64,000 nt of DNA, taken from contig OY751494.1 in assembly GCA_963565915.1 (NCBI GenBank), positions 434,001-498,000 of the forward strand, read 5' to 3'. The stretch comes from Entoloma clypeatum. Lineage: Eukaryota > Basidiomycota > Agaricomycetes > Agaricales > Entolomataceae. Under the pieces are notes generated by a model. The model saw nothing but the letters and a program-made list of their open reading frames with translations. It was not told where the DNA came from and did not search any database. This document shows, piece after piece, positions 1 to 11,442 of this stretch. The translations under genes were made by a program, and so were the position numbers. How positions within the stretch are numbered: the stretch's first letter is position 1; each line of letters starts with the position of its first letter.

Positions 1-1317
1 AACCTCCATCTCCGCATCCTCCGCAATAAGCACGACCATATCCTCGCTGGACACCCTGGTCAGAATAAGACTATCAGTCTTATCCAATAAGAATACACTT
101 GGCCTGGAATGCGCGACTTCATCAAAAAGTATTGCAAGTCATGTACCACTTGTATGCGCGCCAAACCCCAACGTCATAAACCCTATGGTCTGCTTAAACA
201 ACTCCCTATTCCTGAACGTCCCTGGCATTCTATTTCCATGGACTTCATTGAACCCCTTCCGATATCCGCTGGCTCCGATGTGATTTTGGTCATTGTAGAC
301 CGCCTCACTAAACAAGGCATCTTCATTCCTACCACCATTAATTGCACATCCAAAGACCTAGCAAACCTTTTCGTGCTTCACGTCTTTTCCAAGCATGGAG
401 TTCCGCAAAATGTCACATCCGATCGCGGACCTGAATTCGTCTCCCGCTTTTTCCGCTGTCTTGCAAAAGCCCTCGACATGAGACTTCACTTCACTTCTGG
501 ATATCACCCTGAAGGCAATGGTCAAACCAAACGCACCAACCAGACACTCGAACAATACCTCCGCATTTTCTGCAACTACCAGCAAGACAACTGGTCCGCT
601 TTGCTTCCGCTTGCGGAGTTTGCTTACAACAACACTCCGAGTGCCACTACTGGTGTATCACCATTCTTCGCCAACAAAGGTTATCATCCTGACATTACAC
701 TCCATCTGGAACGTGATCTAGCATCTGATAAAGCTCGACAATACATCGTCGACTTGAATGAATTACATCAAGAACTAAAGACTGCTGTCGCAGAGGCACA
801 ACAATGTTATCAAGGCCCTGTGGACATCCGACGTTCTCCGCCTCCTCCGCTCCACATTGGACAAGAAGTCTTTGTTAAAGCCAAGTTCTTCCGCACCACA
901 TAACCCACCCAAAAGTTATCCAACAAATATGCTGGCCCATTTGAAATCATAGCCCAACCCGGCACACACTCCTTTACACTACGTCTACCCGACACTATGC
1001 GTGCTATACACCCCGTCTTCCACATATCCATGCTCGAACCAGCAACTCCTAACGAGATTCCAAATCGGATACAATCTCCTCCGCCTCCGCTCGAGATCGA
1101 AGGAGAAACCGAATACGAAATTGCAGAAATAATCGACTCAAAGATCGATAAAAGACGACGATGCAAACTCCTTTACCTCGTCCGCTGGTTAGGTTATGAA
1201 GACACCAGTGAAGAGTTTTCTTGGTTACCCGCATCCGAGCTTGAACACGCAGTGGATACGGTAGCGGACTTCCACTCCGCTCAACCAACCAAGCCAGGCC
1301 CCTTATCGCGCTTGTAA
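1..1317 (+). pseudogene. element A pol remnant: integrase and chromodomain
   Basis: Frame 1 reads an H2C2-type zinc-binding start (HDHILAGHPG, later CKSCTTC), then a DDE integrase core: SMDFIEPLP, then TSDRGPEFVSRF, then the HPEGNGQTKRTNQ stretch. A C-terminal part follows, and a chromodomain around 1110-1290 (YEIAEIIDSKID ... LYLVRWLGY). Two in-frame TAA codons (88-90 and 901-903) interrupt an otherwise single frame, so the copy is inactive unless suppressed. Chromodomain elements of this type usually direct integration to particular chromatin; that is family knowledge. Confidence 0.85.
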
Positions 1318-1337
1318 CAAGAAGAAAAGAAAATCTA

Positions 1338-2356
1338 TTAATATTTTATACTAACAAAAAAACTACTTTCGCTGTTTTTTGTTAGATACCCCCTCCGTCT
1401 CCTCGTTCCACTCCGATCCGGATTCCGCATCCGCTTCTTTGTTTCTTCTTCTTTTTCTTCTTCTTCTTCTACCTCCCTTCCCAACTCCTCCAACACCCTA
1501 TCATACTCCTCCGCATCCTCGTCCTCGTCGGATCCCTCCTCTGAAGCCTCCAAATCCTCCCTCCACGCGATAACCGTCAGAAGCTCCTTGATTTCCTGCA
1601 ATACCTTCAACTCCGCCTTTATCAACCGCATCTCCCTTATCATGCTCCTAAGCCCTCTCACCACCTCCATGCCTATGACCACCTCTGGCGGACCAAACCC
1701 CTCCGGCATGAACTCCGGCTCCTCCGATGCTGTGGCTATCCGCGATCCCTCCATGGTCCCCTCTCCCTTGGACAATCCCGCCTTCGTGTTCTTCGTCGCA
1801 CCACCTGCCACCTTAGCCTTTCCGACCCTCACCGCCTTGGTCATCCTCCTCTTCACCTCCGACTCCGCTTCCGCTCCCGTTCTGCAGCTTTGTTTTAAAC
1901 GCTGGCACCACCAGCACGACGAAGCGTTGTCATTCCTAAAGAACAAGTTAATAACGAAGCGTATAAAGAAATAGAAAAAACTCACTCCGATGGCCAAAAA
2001 CACAAGTCCCCTGCTTTCAAGCAGGAGGTACAATCCTCCTTCCCCTGCTCGTAACTCGCAGGCATATCCTTGAAAACCCCCTGCAGCTGGACCTTCTTCA
2101 CTTCTGCATTCGCCACATCCACATCCACATCCGCATCTGCATCCGCACCCGCAACCGGCTCTTTCGCCTTCGCTTTCTCTGCTTTCCTCTCTGCTCGCCT
2201 CTGCTCTTTCGCTGCCCTTTTCGCCTCCGCGCGCTCTGCATCTTCCTTCGTGTGCTCCTCTGCCTCCTGCAGCTTCCTCTCCAACTCCTCGGTGACCTTC
2301 TTCTGGCGCTCCCTTTCAGCACGGAGAGCGGCGAGGGGTGAGTTCTCAGCGGACAT
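1338..2356 (-). CDS. antisense Cys-rich/coiled-coil protein carried by element A
   Basis: On the strand opposite to pol, an ORF starts at 2356 (MSAENSPLAALRAERERQKK) and reads a long charged, probably coiled-coil region. It then reads a Cys motif (CTSCLKAGDLCFW) and meets a canonical GTGAGT. Removing a 50-nt intron (1936-1985, ending CTTTAG) joins the frame exactly to a second Cys motif (CWWCQRLKQSC) and an acidic tail. Spliced length is 969 nt, 322 aa. The paired CxxC...CxW / CxxCxxxxxxC pattern resembles proteins I recall in Agaricomycetes near gypsy elements; function is unknown, possibly nucleic-acid binding. It lies between pol and the 3' LTR, so it travels with the element. Confidence 0.7.
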
Positions 2357-2487
2357 AGTGGATAGGCGACGGGATAGATGTTGTGGTTAGGTGACAAGAG
2401 AGAAAAATCACGCGCAAAGCTTTTCAACCAACGGTCACGTGGATTACCTCATCTGGGCCTCAGGGTTTGGCCCTAAGAGGGAAATAC

Positions 2488-3039
2488 TGTCATAACCATA
2501 CGATTCACATCCGACTTATCCGATGACTCTGACGATTCATCCGCTCCAACATCCGCTCCAACAACATTCTATTTATATTTGATTATACTTCTACTATGTA
2601 ACATCTCAACCATACTTACAAGTAGACATATGTTGTTCACTTTTCATTTGCTACTCTCCGTACTCCGAATGTTCCGATGGTCAACTCCGATATCTGCACA
2701 TCACTTATAGTAATGCTGATCATTCTAGTCTACTATAAATAGTGTACAAACCTGTCGTAGAACCTCAGTTCAAATATCATATGTTACACCTCATTCGCAT
2801 CCGTCTCTACTTGCCTTTGAGCATTCTCTCCGTCACTTCCGCTCATCTGCTCATCCACTCATCTGACATCCGCCAATCAGCCAATCCGAAATTGAGGACC
2901 ACGTCAAAGAGTGGGGCGCAACACACAAGTTGAAGCCAGGTCCTTTCTGCCAACATTGCACTTACCGCATTCCGCTCCTCCGCTACTCCGCTCCGACTCG
3001 TCCGAAGTTTTCCGATGTTGAGAAAAACACTATGTGACA
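2488..3039 (+). repeat. 3' LTR of element A
   Basis: This 552-bp repeat begins TGTCA and ends TGACA, a perfect 5-bp inverted terminus. A purine-rich tract (AAGAGGGAAA) lies just upstream at 2475-2484, as expected for plus-strand priming. A TATA-like CTATAAATAG lies near 2732-2741. The sequence right after the LTR is gag of element B, which fixes the end. The partner LTR is outside the window. Confidence 0.75.
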
Positions 3040-3073
3040 ATCAGGTACCACTTATGGTGGTCAGGGCAAGGCT

Positions 3074-3334
3074 ATGGAGATCGATAAAGCAGGAGTAGCT
3101 CATTGCTACAACTGTCAACGCTTTGGTCACCTTGCCAAGGACTGCAGCACTCCAAAGAAGAAAGATGGTTGCAAGTGTTTCAACTGTGACCAAGAAGGCC
3201 ATATTGTGCACAACTGCCGCAAGCCGAAGACGAACTCTGGAAGGGTTAGGAAGGTGTCTGATGAAGATGCCGAGAATGATGAAACCACAATCTTGAAAGC
3301 CAATGAAAAGGATTTTCCCAAAGGGTCCGATTAA
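3074..3334 (+). pseudogene. B1 gag C-terminus, double CCHC zinc knuckle
   Basis: Reads two CCHC knuckles (CYNCQRFGHLAKDC and CFNCDQEGHIVHNC) followed by a charged tail. This matches the nucleocapsid part of B2 gag at about 14230-14420. The upstream gag was cut off by insertion of element A. The end has shifted frame relative to B2. Confidence 0.8.
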
Positions 3335-3384
3335 ACGACACTAAGTGATGACCCTTATCTATTAAACAGACTTGCTTGCCTTGT

Positions 3385-4871
3385 ATGACTGCAGACAATA
3401 GAACCTATGTCATCCCTGCCAAGCAAGCCGCTGCGTCGACTAAGATTGTGAAAGGAGACAAACCTCCAAAATGACAAGAGAGATCAGGCTGTTAGCTCAG
3501 CTCAAAACACGACGAGGACCAAAGGTCATTCAACCCGAGGTTGATAGCGTATGTGAGCGCACATCCATCCATCCCAGAATAGTATGTGAACAGAACCTCC
3601 CCATGCAAGGAATACTGTCCATAGCAATTCTAAATGCAGATGGATCACCAAATCAACAACGGAAAGTGAACCAACTTGCCGAAGTCAAACTGGATTTGGG
3701 AGCACATCAGGAAACCATGGAAGCAATGGTACTGGACAGTGGGAAAACAGACATGCTCTTGGGACATGACTGGTTGGTACACCACAACCCTACGATCAAT
3801 TGGACAACCGGCACTGTAACGTTCAACCGGTGTCCAACAACATGCCGAACCAAACATTCAGATTTCAGGGTTAACCTTGATGGTTGTAAACACCGGGTTT
3901 GCATGGTTGAAGTGCGTGACAAGGATGCACCCAAAAAGTTGGATCAGAAATGGAAGCCTGGAGACCCTATCTTGGAAGCTGTCACTCCCACACCACCTCC
4001 CACAACCAAACGACCCTCATATGTTGATCAGTTTGCTCATCTCTTCGAGAAGGAGAACTTTGATAAGATCCCAAAGGAGAGGGAATGGGACCATGGTATC
4101 GAACTTACACCGGACACACCAAAGGAACTAGGGGGAAATACATATCCCATGACACAAAAGGAACAAGAGGAATTGGACGCATTCATTAATGAGGGTCTAG
4201 CAACTGGAAAGATTGACCCATCCAAATCCCCTTATGCCTCCCCTTGCTTCTTCATCAACAAGAAGGATGGTTCCAAATGATTAGTACAAGATTACCGCAT
4301 GGTCAACAAATTTATGGTTAAAGACAAGTTCCCACTCCCGTGCATCTCCAATCTCTTAGATGTGCTGAGATGCAGTCTGCTTCAATAAGATGGACATCAT
4401 GTGGGGTTACAACAATGTCCAGATCAAGGAAGGCAATGAATGGAAGGCTGCCTTCCTCACCAGTCGAGGATTGTTTGAACCATTGGTCATGTTTTTTGGC
4501 CTTTGCAACTCCCCAGGAATGTTCTCTCAGATGATGGCTAGTCTATTCCGGGACCAGATGCGCTGATGCATTTGCATGATTTACATGGATGACATTGTGG
4601 TTAACAGTAAAGCCAAGGAAGAACTTGTGCAAAACACCCGAGATATTCTACAGATCCTATCGGACAATGATTTGTTCCTGAAGGAAAAGAAGTGTTTCTG
4701 GGAAGTAATGAAATGTCCTATACTGGGATATGGATATGTTGTTGGTGAGGGACGTGTCGAGATGGAAACCGAGAAGGTGGATACAATCCGAAAACGGCAA
4801 GCACCCACATCAAAAAAGGAAGTCCAGAAGTTCCTTGGGTTTGCTAATTTCTATTGATGCTTCATTGAAGG
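3385..4871 (+). pseudogene. B1 pol part 1: protease and reverse transcriptase
   Basis: Contains the aspartic protease motif (VLDSGKTDMLLGHDWL) and RT blocks (FINKKDGSK, KMDIMWGYNN in an alternative frame, then YMDDIVV). Several stops and frame breaks occur, for example TGA at 3472 and TGA after DGSK at 4278. B1 keeps the DSG protease triad and the first RT aspartate, both of which are changed in B2. The reading continues after solo LTR D1. Confidence 0.8.
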
Positions 4872-5329
4872 TGTTATGGTTGACAAACCCATGCGATGCT
4901 TAGGCAGAGAGGCTTAAGTAGCAAAGGCGGATACCAAGGTGATTGCTAGATCTGGGGAATACATGCAATGTATCTACCCTATATATACTAGAAGGTTGAG
5001 TCATCTAGATGACTCTAGAGTGGTTCCAGTCTGACTCCAGAAGCAGACCCGGAGTAGGTGTCTATGGTAACTGCTGCGGCATGAGTCAGAGTATCTAAGT
5101 ATAGTCCAATAAGTAACACAATGTCAAGGATGTGTGAGAGTAACCATCTAGATATGGTAACAATGACCATACTGTAGTGAGTAAGCGGAGGCCGGGGCCC
5201 GAATGATGTAAAAGTGAATAGTAAGCATGAAACCAATAGATAAGATGAAACTGGCCATTAATCAGATAAGGCCTCTATGTCTTGTATCTTGTCTGAGTGA
5301 TCAATGCCATGGATAGCGAATCCATAACA
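4872..5329 (+). repeat. solo LTR of gypsy-type element D (D1)
   Basis: A 458-bp block interrupts B1 RT. It begins TGTTATGG and ends CCATAACA, and is flanked by the 5-bp duplication GAAGG (4867-4871 and 5330-5334). It has no coding capacity. A near-identical 437-bp copy lies at 40654-41090. Inside is an 18-bp palindrome (4998-5015) next to a TATA-like CTATATATAC. This is a solo LTR left by LTR-LTR recombination of an element with no internal region in this window. Confidence 0.88.
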
Positions 5330-6009
5330 GAAGGGTACTCAAACATCACGAAACCCTCACCATGCTTACAGGTGGCACTACATTTATTTGGGGACCAACG
5401 GAACAGAAGGCATTTGAAGGCCTCATACAGGCAATCACATCAGCACCAGTCTTGGCATTACCAAAACCAGATGGGCAGTTCTGGGTCAAAAGTGATGCAT
5501 TGGGCTATGCAATTGGGGTGGTACTTTCTCAGAAACAGGACAACAAATGGCACCCTATTGCATTCTTGTCGCGGACCATGTCCGTGGCTGAACAGAACTA
5601 CAAGATATATAGTGTTTAAAGGTCCGGTTTTTTTTGTTTTTGTCAATATCTCAACAACTACTGGATGGAATTTCATCATCCAAGAGATGACCCCCATTTA
5701 TTTTAGCTGCCATTTGCTTTTATGACATGTTGAAATATCTCGACAATGGCTGGACAGAACCTTTTCATCCAAGAGAAGACCCCCCGGTTTTCTCTGTCCT
5801 CCGTCTGCCCAAATATTTCGGTAATTTTAGTGATTTTATCTGGATTTCTGAAGCCATTCTTTAAAAAGGATAAACCGCAAAAAAACCAAGAACTGGACCG
5901 GACTTTTAAACACTAGAGATATATGACAAGGAACTGTTGGCAGTTATGGAAGCATTGAAATATTAGAGACACTATGTGCTTGAAGCCAAGAAATGCTTTG
6001 AGATCTTAA
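5330..6009 (+). pseudogene. B1 pol part 2: RNase H region
   Basis: After D1 the sequence resumes with the RT connection and RNase H (VKSDALGYAIGVVLSQKQ, AFLSRTM), collinear with B2 at about 22140-22510. It is split at 5610-5915 by a MITE and stops at 6009, where the Harbinger element begins. Frame is broken just after the D1 junction. Confidence 0.8.
5610..5915. mobile_element. hAT-like MITE, 306 bp
   Basis: Absent from the corresponding B2 sequence, so its limits are clear. Termini are inverted repeats (TAGTGTTTAAAGG at the left, its near-complement CTTTTAAACACTA at the right). The flanks AAGATATA and GAGATATA form an 8-bp duplication with one difference. B2 has GAGATATA there, so the left copy changed at a CpG. 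An 8-bp TSD with TAGTG ends points to hAT. No ORF; non-autonomous. Confidence 0.75.
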
Positions 6010-6147
6010 GAGTGTGTTCAGCCGTAGTTTCACACAAATATTTTGGCATTTGAGAACCTTGGCCAGGTTGCCGAAATTGATATCAGAGCTTGAAATGAAC
6101 CCTGAGGCCTCCATCCTCTTTTGGGTGATGTGATTGATCAATAAACC

Positions 6148-7635
6148 ATGCCATCCCCAACACTCACACCGAATGCGCGTGCATTGCGACTGCACCGTGC
6201 ACAGAGGGACTTCATCTGGAGGAAGATTTTTTCTCTCATAACACTCTTTGTTACATTCATTCTCCCTACGGTGCTGCAGATTATTGACAAATACCACAAC
6301 CGTTATTACAACAAGGAACCCTACCATACTTCAATTCTTTCTGGTCAGGCTTGGGTCGAGGAACTTCTGAATGGGCATCCTCAGCGTATTTGCACAGAGC
6401 TCGGTGTCCATAAGGAGGTTTTTCTTGCAATGAGAGCAGAACTCCGGGCAGCAGGATACACAGATTCTCACAATGGAGTTACTCTTGAAGAGCAACTTGC
6501 AATATTTCTCTACACATCTGTCACAGGGCTCTCAGTTCGGCATGTTGGGGAGCGGTTTCAGAGGGCTAATGGAACTATTTCACGGTAAGTTTGTGCAAAT
6601 GGGATTTTAATCCAGCTAAAAATTGGTAGATACTTCAAAAACAAGACAATATTCTTCTCATCACCTCCCTTCTATCCTCAATATTTGAAGCAGCCTGATA
6701 CTGCGAAACCACCTTCTTCCTTTTTCCAAAATAATGGCAAACTATGGCCTTGGTTTCGACACCCTCTTGGAGCAATCGATGGAAGCCACATTCACGCACA
6801 TCCACATGGACCTGACTGACATCTATACCAAAACCGAAAGGGTTTCTTCTCTCAAAACTGCCTTTTTTGCTGCACATAGGACTGGACCTTTTATTCACAT
6901 ATGGGCTTACTGGCTGGCAAGGATCGGCTTCAGATGCGAAGGTTTACAGCAGCGCAATTAACAAGTATAAACTCAATATTCCAAATGGGTGGTACTATCT
7001 CGCAGATGCTGGATTTCTGCTTTGCATGGAGCTTTTAGTTCCATTCCGAGGAACCCATTATCACCTAGCAGAGTGGGGTCGATCCAACATCAGGTATATA
7101 TTGTTGGTCAATGATACTTCATTTTCTGAATTGGAGAAAAAATAATAGGCCTCGAACACCACAGGAACTATTTAATCTATGACATGCCCAAGCCTGAAAT
7201 GTCATTGAGCGTATATTTGGTGCTTTTAAAAAGTGCTTCCACATTCTCCATCTAGGATCAGAATTTCCTATGCATATCCAAGCACGAATTCCAGCTGCAC
7301 TTGCTGCGATTCACAACTTTATCCGCATGAAGGATTTCAATGATGAAGATTTACCAGGCAGCTTAGAAGATTTCAATGATTGTTATGAACGTCGACTTAA
7401 TACTTTTCAGACTGGGGGTCGACACGATCCATCGGAAAACCTTTTGACTGATGCCAACAATCCTGCACAGATTCGCCGGGCACAAATTGCTCAAGCAATG
7501 TGGAAAGACTACGAAAGTGTTCTTCAAGAGCGACAAGACATTGATGACTATCTTTACGATGACGAGGGTGAGGAGGATGGATATGAAGATGAAGATGAAG
7601 AATACGAAGATGATGACAATGAAGGATGGGCATAA
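6148..7635 (+). pseudogene. Harbinger (HARBI1-like, DDE_Tnp_4) transposase, broken
   Basis: Exon 1 (6148-6584) has a helix-turn-helix-like N-terminal part (EEQLAIFLYTSVTGLS ... FQRANGTIS). A 45-nt intron (6585-6629) leads into YFK and the catalytic block GAIDGSHIHA. The frame then breaks near 6830-6880, after an in-frame TGA. It resumes with TGWQGSASDAKVY and YYLADAGF (second catalytic Asp region). After a 55-nt intron (7094-7148) it reads NVIERIFGAFKK (catalytic Glu region) and an acidic tail. Two TGA codons (7180-7182, 7195-7197) stand where family members have Arg, consistent with CGA to TGA. The coding sequence is inactive. Confidence 0.85.
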
Positions 7636-8202
7636 AGAGAGGAACTACAGCAATACAACTTTGTCCATGGCTACAGCAAGTGCGTGATTTTGAAAACAAA
7701 AAGATTGGAAAGTGAAAACAGCTACATCACACAAAGTACATTGAAGATACAGACCTGGTGATAGAGATGTACACTCACAATTACAAAGGTGTGGCATCCG
7801 CAAGCATTTTGTCTACATCAATGCCCGCTCGACAAAGATCTCAAAGCCACATCGATACTGAGGGGTTGCAATATACATCTTTGCCTTCTCCGTACTTACT
7901 GCCTCGCTGAAGAATGACATTGCAGCAAGAACAATAGCAGGAGGGAGGCCCTCCTGGTTCTTCTGGAGGAGCGTGCCAATATGGACAGATTCAGATTCGG
8001 AGGCAGCGGGAACAGGGTCAGGAGCCATAACTGTCATCACAGCCTCACGGAGAGAGTCAAGAGCATAGCGAATATCATTTCCAACCATTGTAACCATGGT
8101 AGCATCACTCATCTTGCCTGATGCCCTCAATCAATCACTATTGGAATGGGAAGTTGCAGATCGAGGCTGTTCTGAAGGTCGGTGGGTGTAAGGTTGATGA
8201 GA

Positions 8203-9025
8203 TCATGCTCCAACAGATGAGCGGATACGTGGAACACGAGAAGACAATGATGGAGGGGTTTTGCTTAAAGTCATAGATGCAGCAGAGGAACCAGTTGGTT
8301 GGAAAGGACTGGGAGACAGCAAGCCTTTGCTCGCAGCATTCAAGGAATTGTCATCTGAACTGATATCCATATCAGCCTCGCTCATATTGTCATTATCAGT
8401 GACTTTCTGCCCATAAGGCACCGCCACAATTGTTGAGCTGGCAGCAGCATTGTCGGATATTGAGCACATTGATGACGATTGAGGAGGTGGGGCATGTGAG
8501 GTGGTTGAAGGAACAGAATGTGATGTTGATTGAAGACCAACTACAGTGGCAGAGGACCCTTCAAAAGCGTGCTCCCCCGATGCATATGAAATGTTGCCGT
8601 ATTTTTTGAAGGCTGTCCAGTATGGCCACTCATTGCGGATGACCCTTGCGAGAATCACGCCAGACTATGAACATTAATAAAGATTACTTATCAATGCCAA
8701 TCGCAACCCACATCTGGCTTTTCTCTGCAAAACTGATCAAACGCCGTCTTGATAGCCTCATCAGTCAAAATAGGCCGACCAGAATCCCAATCAAAGGCAT
8801 CCGAACCCATCCCAGACCCACTTGGCCAGACAAGTAGAGCTGCGTATTCAGGGCCCCACTCTGAACAAATTCTGCATTGAGCTTGTTGGCCACCACAGTT
8901 AGTTGAGCCTTTTTGAGAGTTGCGGAGCCATCTTCTGCAGTGGCCTTTGCTTCAGTACAGCATGCAATCATGTGCAGTTCTTGTGCTAAATCCCATTGAG
9001 TTTGTTGCCTTGGAGTTTTGGACAT
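8203..9025 (-). pseudogene. Myb/SANT-like accessory gene of the Harbinger element, degenerate
   Basis: On the minus strand an ORF opens at 9025 (MSKTPRQQTQWDLAQELHM). It continues in another frame with SGMGSDAFDWDSGRP ... AFDQFCREKP and, after a damaged splice junction near 8660, NEWPYWTAFKKYG ... GEHAF and a Ser-rich tail. This order resembles Myb/SANT-like DNA-binding proteins (Myb_DNA-bind_3 type) that accompany Harbinger transposases and help them bind and enter the nucleus. Frame changes make it a likely pseudogene. A further ORF at 7813-8130 (-) may be its 3' part. Confidence 0.55.
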
Positions 9026-9235
9026 AATGAGATGGAGAGCAAGGTGAGAATATATGACAACAGCCTGAGAATGAAGGTACTTGAAAGCCTTCAGCCGTCG
9101 ACGAGTCTTATCAATGATCATCGTGAGGGCAAGGTTCAGTGAACACTTCGCCGACTCAAACTCCGCCGGTGCCTTCCGACAGGCCCAAGTTGAAAGTGTC
9201 CAAATTCATGTGTGAAACCATGGCTGAACACACTC

Positions 9236-10985
9236 TAACTGATCACAAGAACCTGGAGTATTTCCATCGTCCTCAAGACCTAAATCAACAACAAAGGTGC
9301 TGGAAGATGAAGTTGCAAGACTATGACTTTGAATTACGGCACGTGCCTGGCAAGACAAATGCAAAAGTGGACATCTTGTCACGCTTACCCTGGTATGAAA
9401 TGGAACTTGAACCACAAGACAGTGACCAAATGCTCAAGGAGGGACTATTCCTGAAATGATTGGAATCAGAAGATGTGGTACAGATGGAGATGTTCACGGA
9501 GGAACAATTCTTTGAAGGGGGTGAAACATCTGATTCCATCAAGAATGGAAACATCACAACCATTGAAAACCCATGAATCGCACACATCAAGGCTTTGAAC
9601 CGCAAGTAGCCCAGGGTTTGAAGAAGAATCCTCATTGGTACCAACAGGAGAATGGCATCACCTATGCAGGCGAACAAGTCTATGTTCCACCGGACCCACA
9701 AGTACATCAGGAACTGATGTTTGAATCACATGATGCACCAGTGGCTGGACATCTGGGACAGTATTGGATGCACAAACTCCTCACTCATACCTACTGGTGG
9801 CCTACCATCCTGCATGATGTGAAGAAGTACATGAAGGGTTGTGACACCTGTCAACACAACAAGATCAACAGACAGAAATGACATGCTCCGCTACACCCCC
9901 ATGCAGCACCAGGTCATCCATGGGAAGACATAGGGATTGAGGTTATAGGACCGATGCCAGAATCTGATGGAAAGAATGCAATTCTGGTCATCACGGATAG
10001 ACATTTGAAGATGCTTCATCTCATTCCAACAACCGTGGAATTATCGGCTGAAGGATTAGCCAAGATCTATCAGAATCAGATATGGAAGCTTCATGGGATC
10101 CCCAAGAAGATCATCAGTGACAGGGGACCACAGTTCACTGTGAAGTTCATGGAGATACTTTGCCCCATGCTGGGGATCAAAAGGAATCTGTCCACCGCAT
10201 ACCATCCACAGACTGATGGACAGGCCAAACGATCACATCAGGAGACAGAAGTGTTCTTACAAAACTTCACCAATCACCTGCAAGATGATTGGGCAGAATA
10301 GATCACAATTGCAGAATTCCAGTACAATGACAAAGAACATCAGGCAACAAAGCACACACCATTCTACCTCAACTACGGTTTACATCCTTGGAAGGGGGAA
10401 CTTGTATTGGAAGACACCAACCCAGCTGCCAACAACTTCCTGAAGAGACTCAAACAGGCACAAGAAGAAGCCAATGCAGCACTGAAACAGTCACAGGATC
10501 AGATGAAGAAGACGGTTGACACACGACGGAGTCCGTCTCAGAACTACCGCATTGGAGACAAGGTGTGGCTAGAAGGGACTAACATCAGGACTGACTGTCC
10601 CTTGAAGAAACTTGATGCACTCCGACATGGACCATTCAAAGTCCTGGAGAAGAAAGGAGCTAGCGCGTACCTTCTTGATCTTCCGAAGACTTGGAAGATG
10701 ATTCACCCTGTATTCAATGAGACCCTGTTGTCACCATACAAAACTCCGAAGTATGCCATCCAGAAGAAGAAACCAGCCCCTGATCTGATCATTGTTGAAG
10801 GACAAGAAGAGTACCATGTTTCCATGATCCTGGACTCTCAGAAATTCCGCGGAAAGATCCAGTATCTTGTTCAATGGAAAGGGTATGGCCCAGAAGAAAA
10901 TACATGGGAACCTTGGACTAATGTCCAGAACGCTCGAGAACTGATCCAGGATTTCCATTGGCAGAATCTGTCTTGCCCACAATAA
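9236..10985 (+). pseudogene. B1 pol part 3: RNase H end, integrase, chromodomain
   Basis: Resumes at LTDHKNLEYF and reads the integrase H2C2 region (HDAPVAGHLGQY ... CDTCQHNK), core motifs (ILVITDRHLK, ISDRGPQFTVKF, TAYHPQTDGQAKR) and a C-terminal chromodomain (YHVSMILDSQKFRG ... YLVQWKGYGPEENTWEP). Interrupted by TGA near 9459 and 9879 and by a TAG near 10301. It is collinear with B2 22510-24264. Inactive. Confidence 0.85.
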
Positions 10986-11107
10986 AAGCATCAGACCAAG
11001 ACCCATCACCACATCAATCTCATCAGTCAACCAATCCACCGAGTTCCCCGCTTCAGTTATTCGCCCAACATATCATTCTTCTTCTATCTCTCCAACATCC
11101 TAGCCAC

Positions 11108-11442
11108 CATGTCTAACACTCTCCATGAAAGACCAGATCCACGCCCTCGAAACCTCCCTTGCCAACATTCTCCATCGGCAAATGTACATACGCCTTCACA
11201 CCCTATCCAACCTTCCCGTCGCCCCCACCTATAAAGAGAAACAGATCCTCTGGAAGTACACCGGGACTCTCAAGGTCAAAAATCAACACATTCACCTGGC
11301 AATCCACGGCCTCAACTATGCTGTTGCAATGAACAAAGAGTTGGTAAATGACTGGGACATCAAAACAACCTCAATTGGACCAACCCCAACAACAGTGAAG
11401 GATGGTGACTCTGTGAGGACACAGAGCTTGAGGAGGGGAACA
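11108..11442 (+). pseudogene. B1 third ORF after pol (ORF3)
   Basis: Between the pol stop and the 3' LTR, B1 keeps a small ORF also present in B2 (24385-24746). The readable part is KDQIHALETSLANILHRQ, then IKNQH-like and AVAMNKELVNDWD blocks. The start is damaged by a deletion relative to B2. No known domain recognised; heptad-like spacing of hydrophobic residues suggests a coiled coil. The purine tract GAGGAGGGGAA just before the LTR overlaps its end. Confidence 0.55.

Larger units (their letters stand above)
1..3039 (+). mobile_element. Ty3/gypsy LTR retrotransposon A, 3' part
   Basis: The window opens inside the integrase part of a gypsy element. It continues through a chromodomain, an antisense gene and a 3' LTR (2488-3039). 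Directly after the LTR, sequence of another gypsy family (B) resumes in its gag zinc-knuckle region, so A is inserted in B1. The 5' LTR and gag lie left of the window, so the TSD cannot be checked; the first five bases after the LTR are ATCAG. Family assignment rests on the IN-chromodomain order and the TG...CA LTR. Confidence 0.85.
6010..9235. mobile_element. PIF/Harbinger DNA transposon inserted in B1
   Basis: Both ends carry inverted repeats beginning GAGTGTGTTCAGCC, followed after three variable bases by GTTTCACACA. The flanks are TAA on both sides (6007-6009 and 9236-9238), the 3-bp TSD typical of PIF/Harbinger. Removing the 3226-bp element restores the B pol sequence. It encodes a transposase (+) and, convergent to it, a Myb/SANT-like accessory protein (-), the usual two-gene layout of this superfamily. 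Confidence 0.88.

Noticed and set aside
1379..1974. Plus-strand ORFs opposite the antisense gene of element A
   Set aside because: Low-complexity Pro/Leu/Ser reading of the charged coding strand, without motifs; the minus strand has splice and Cys-motif support.
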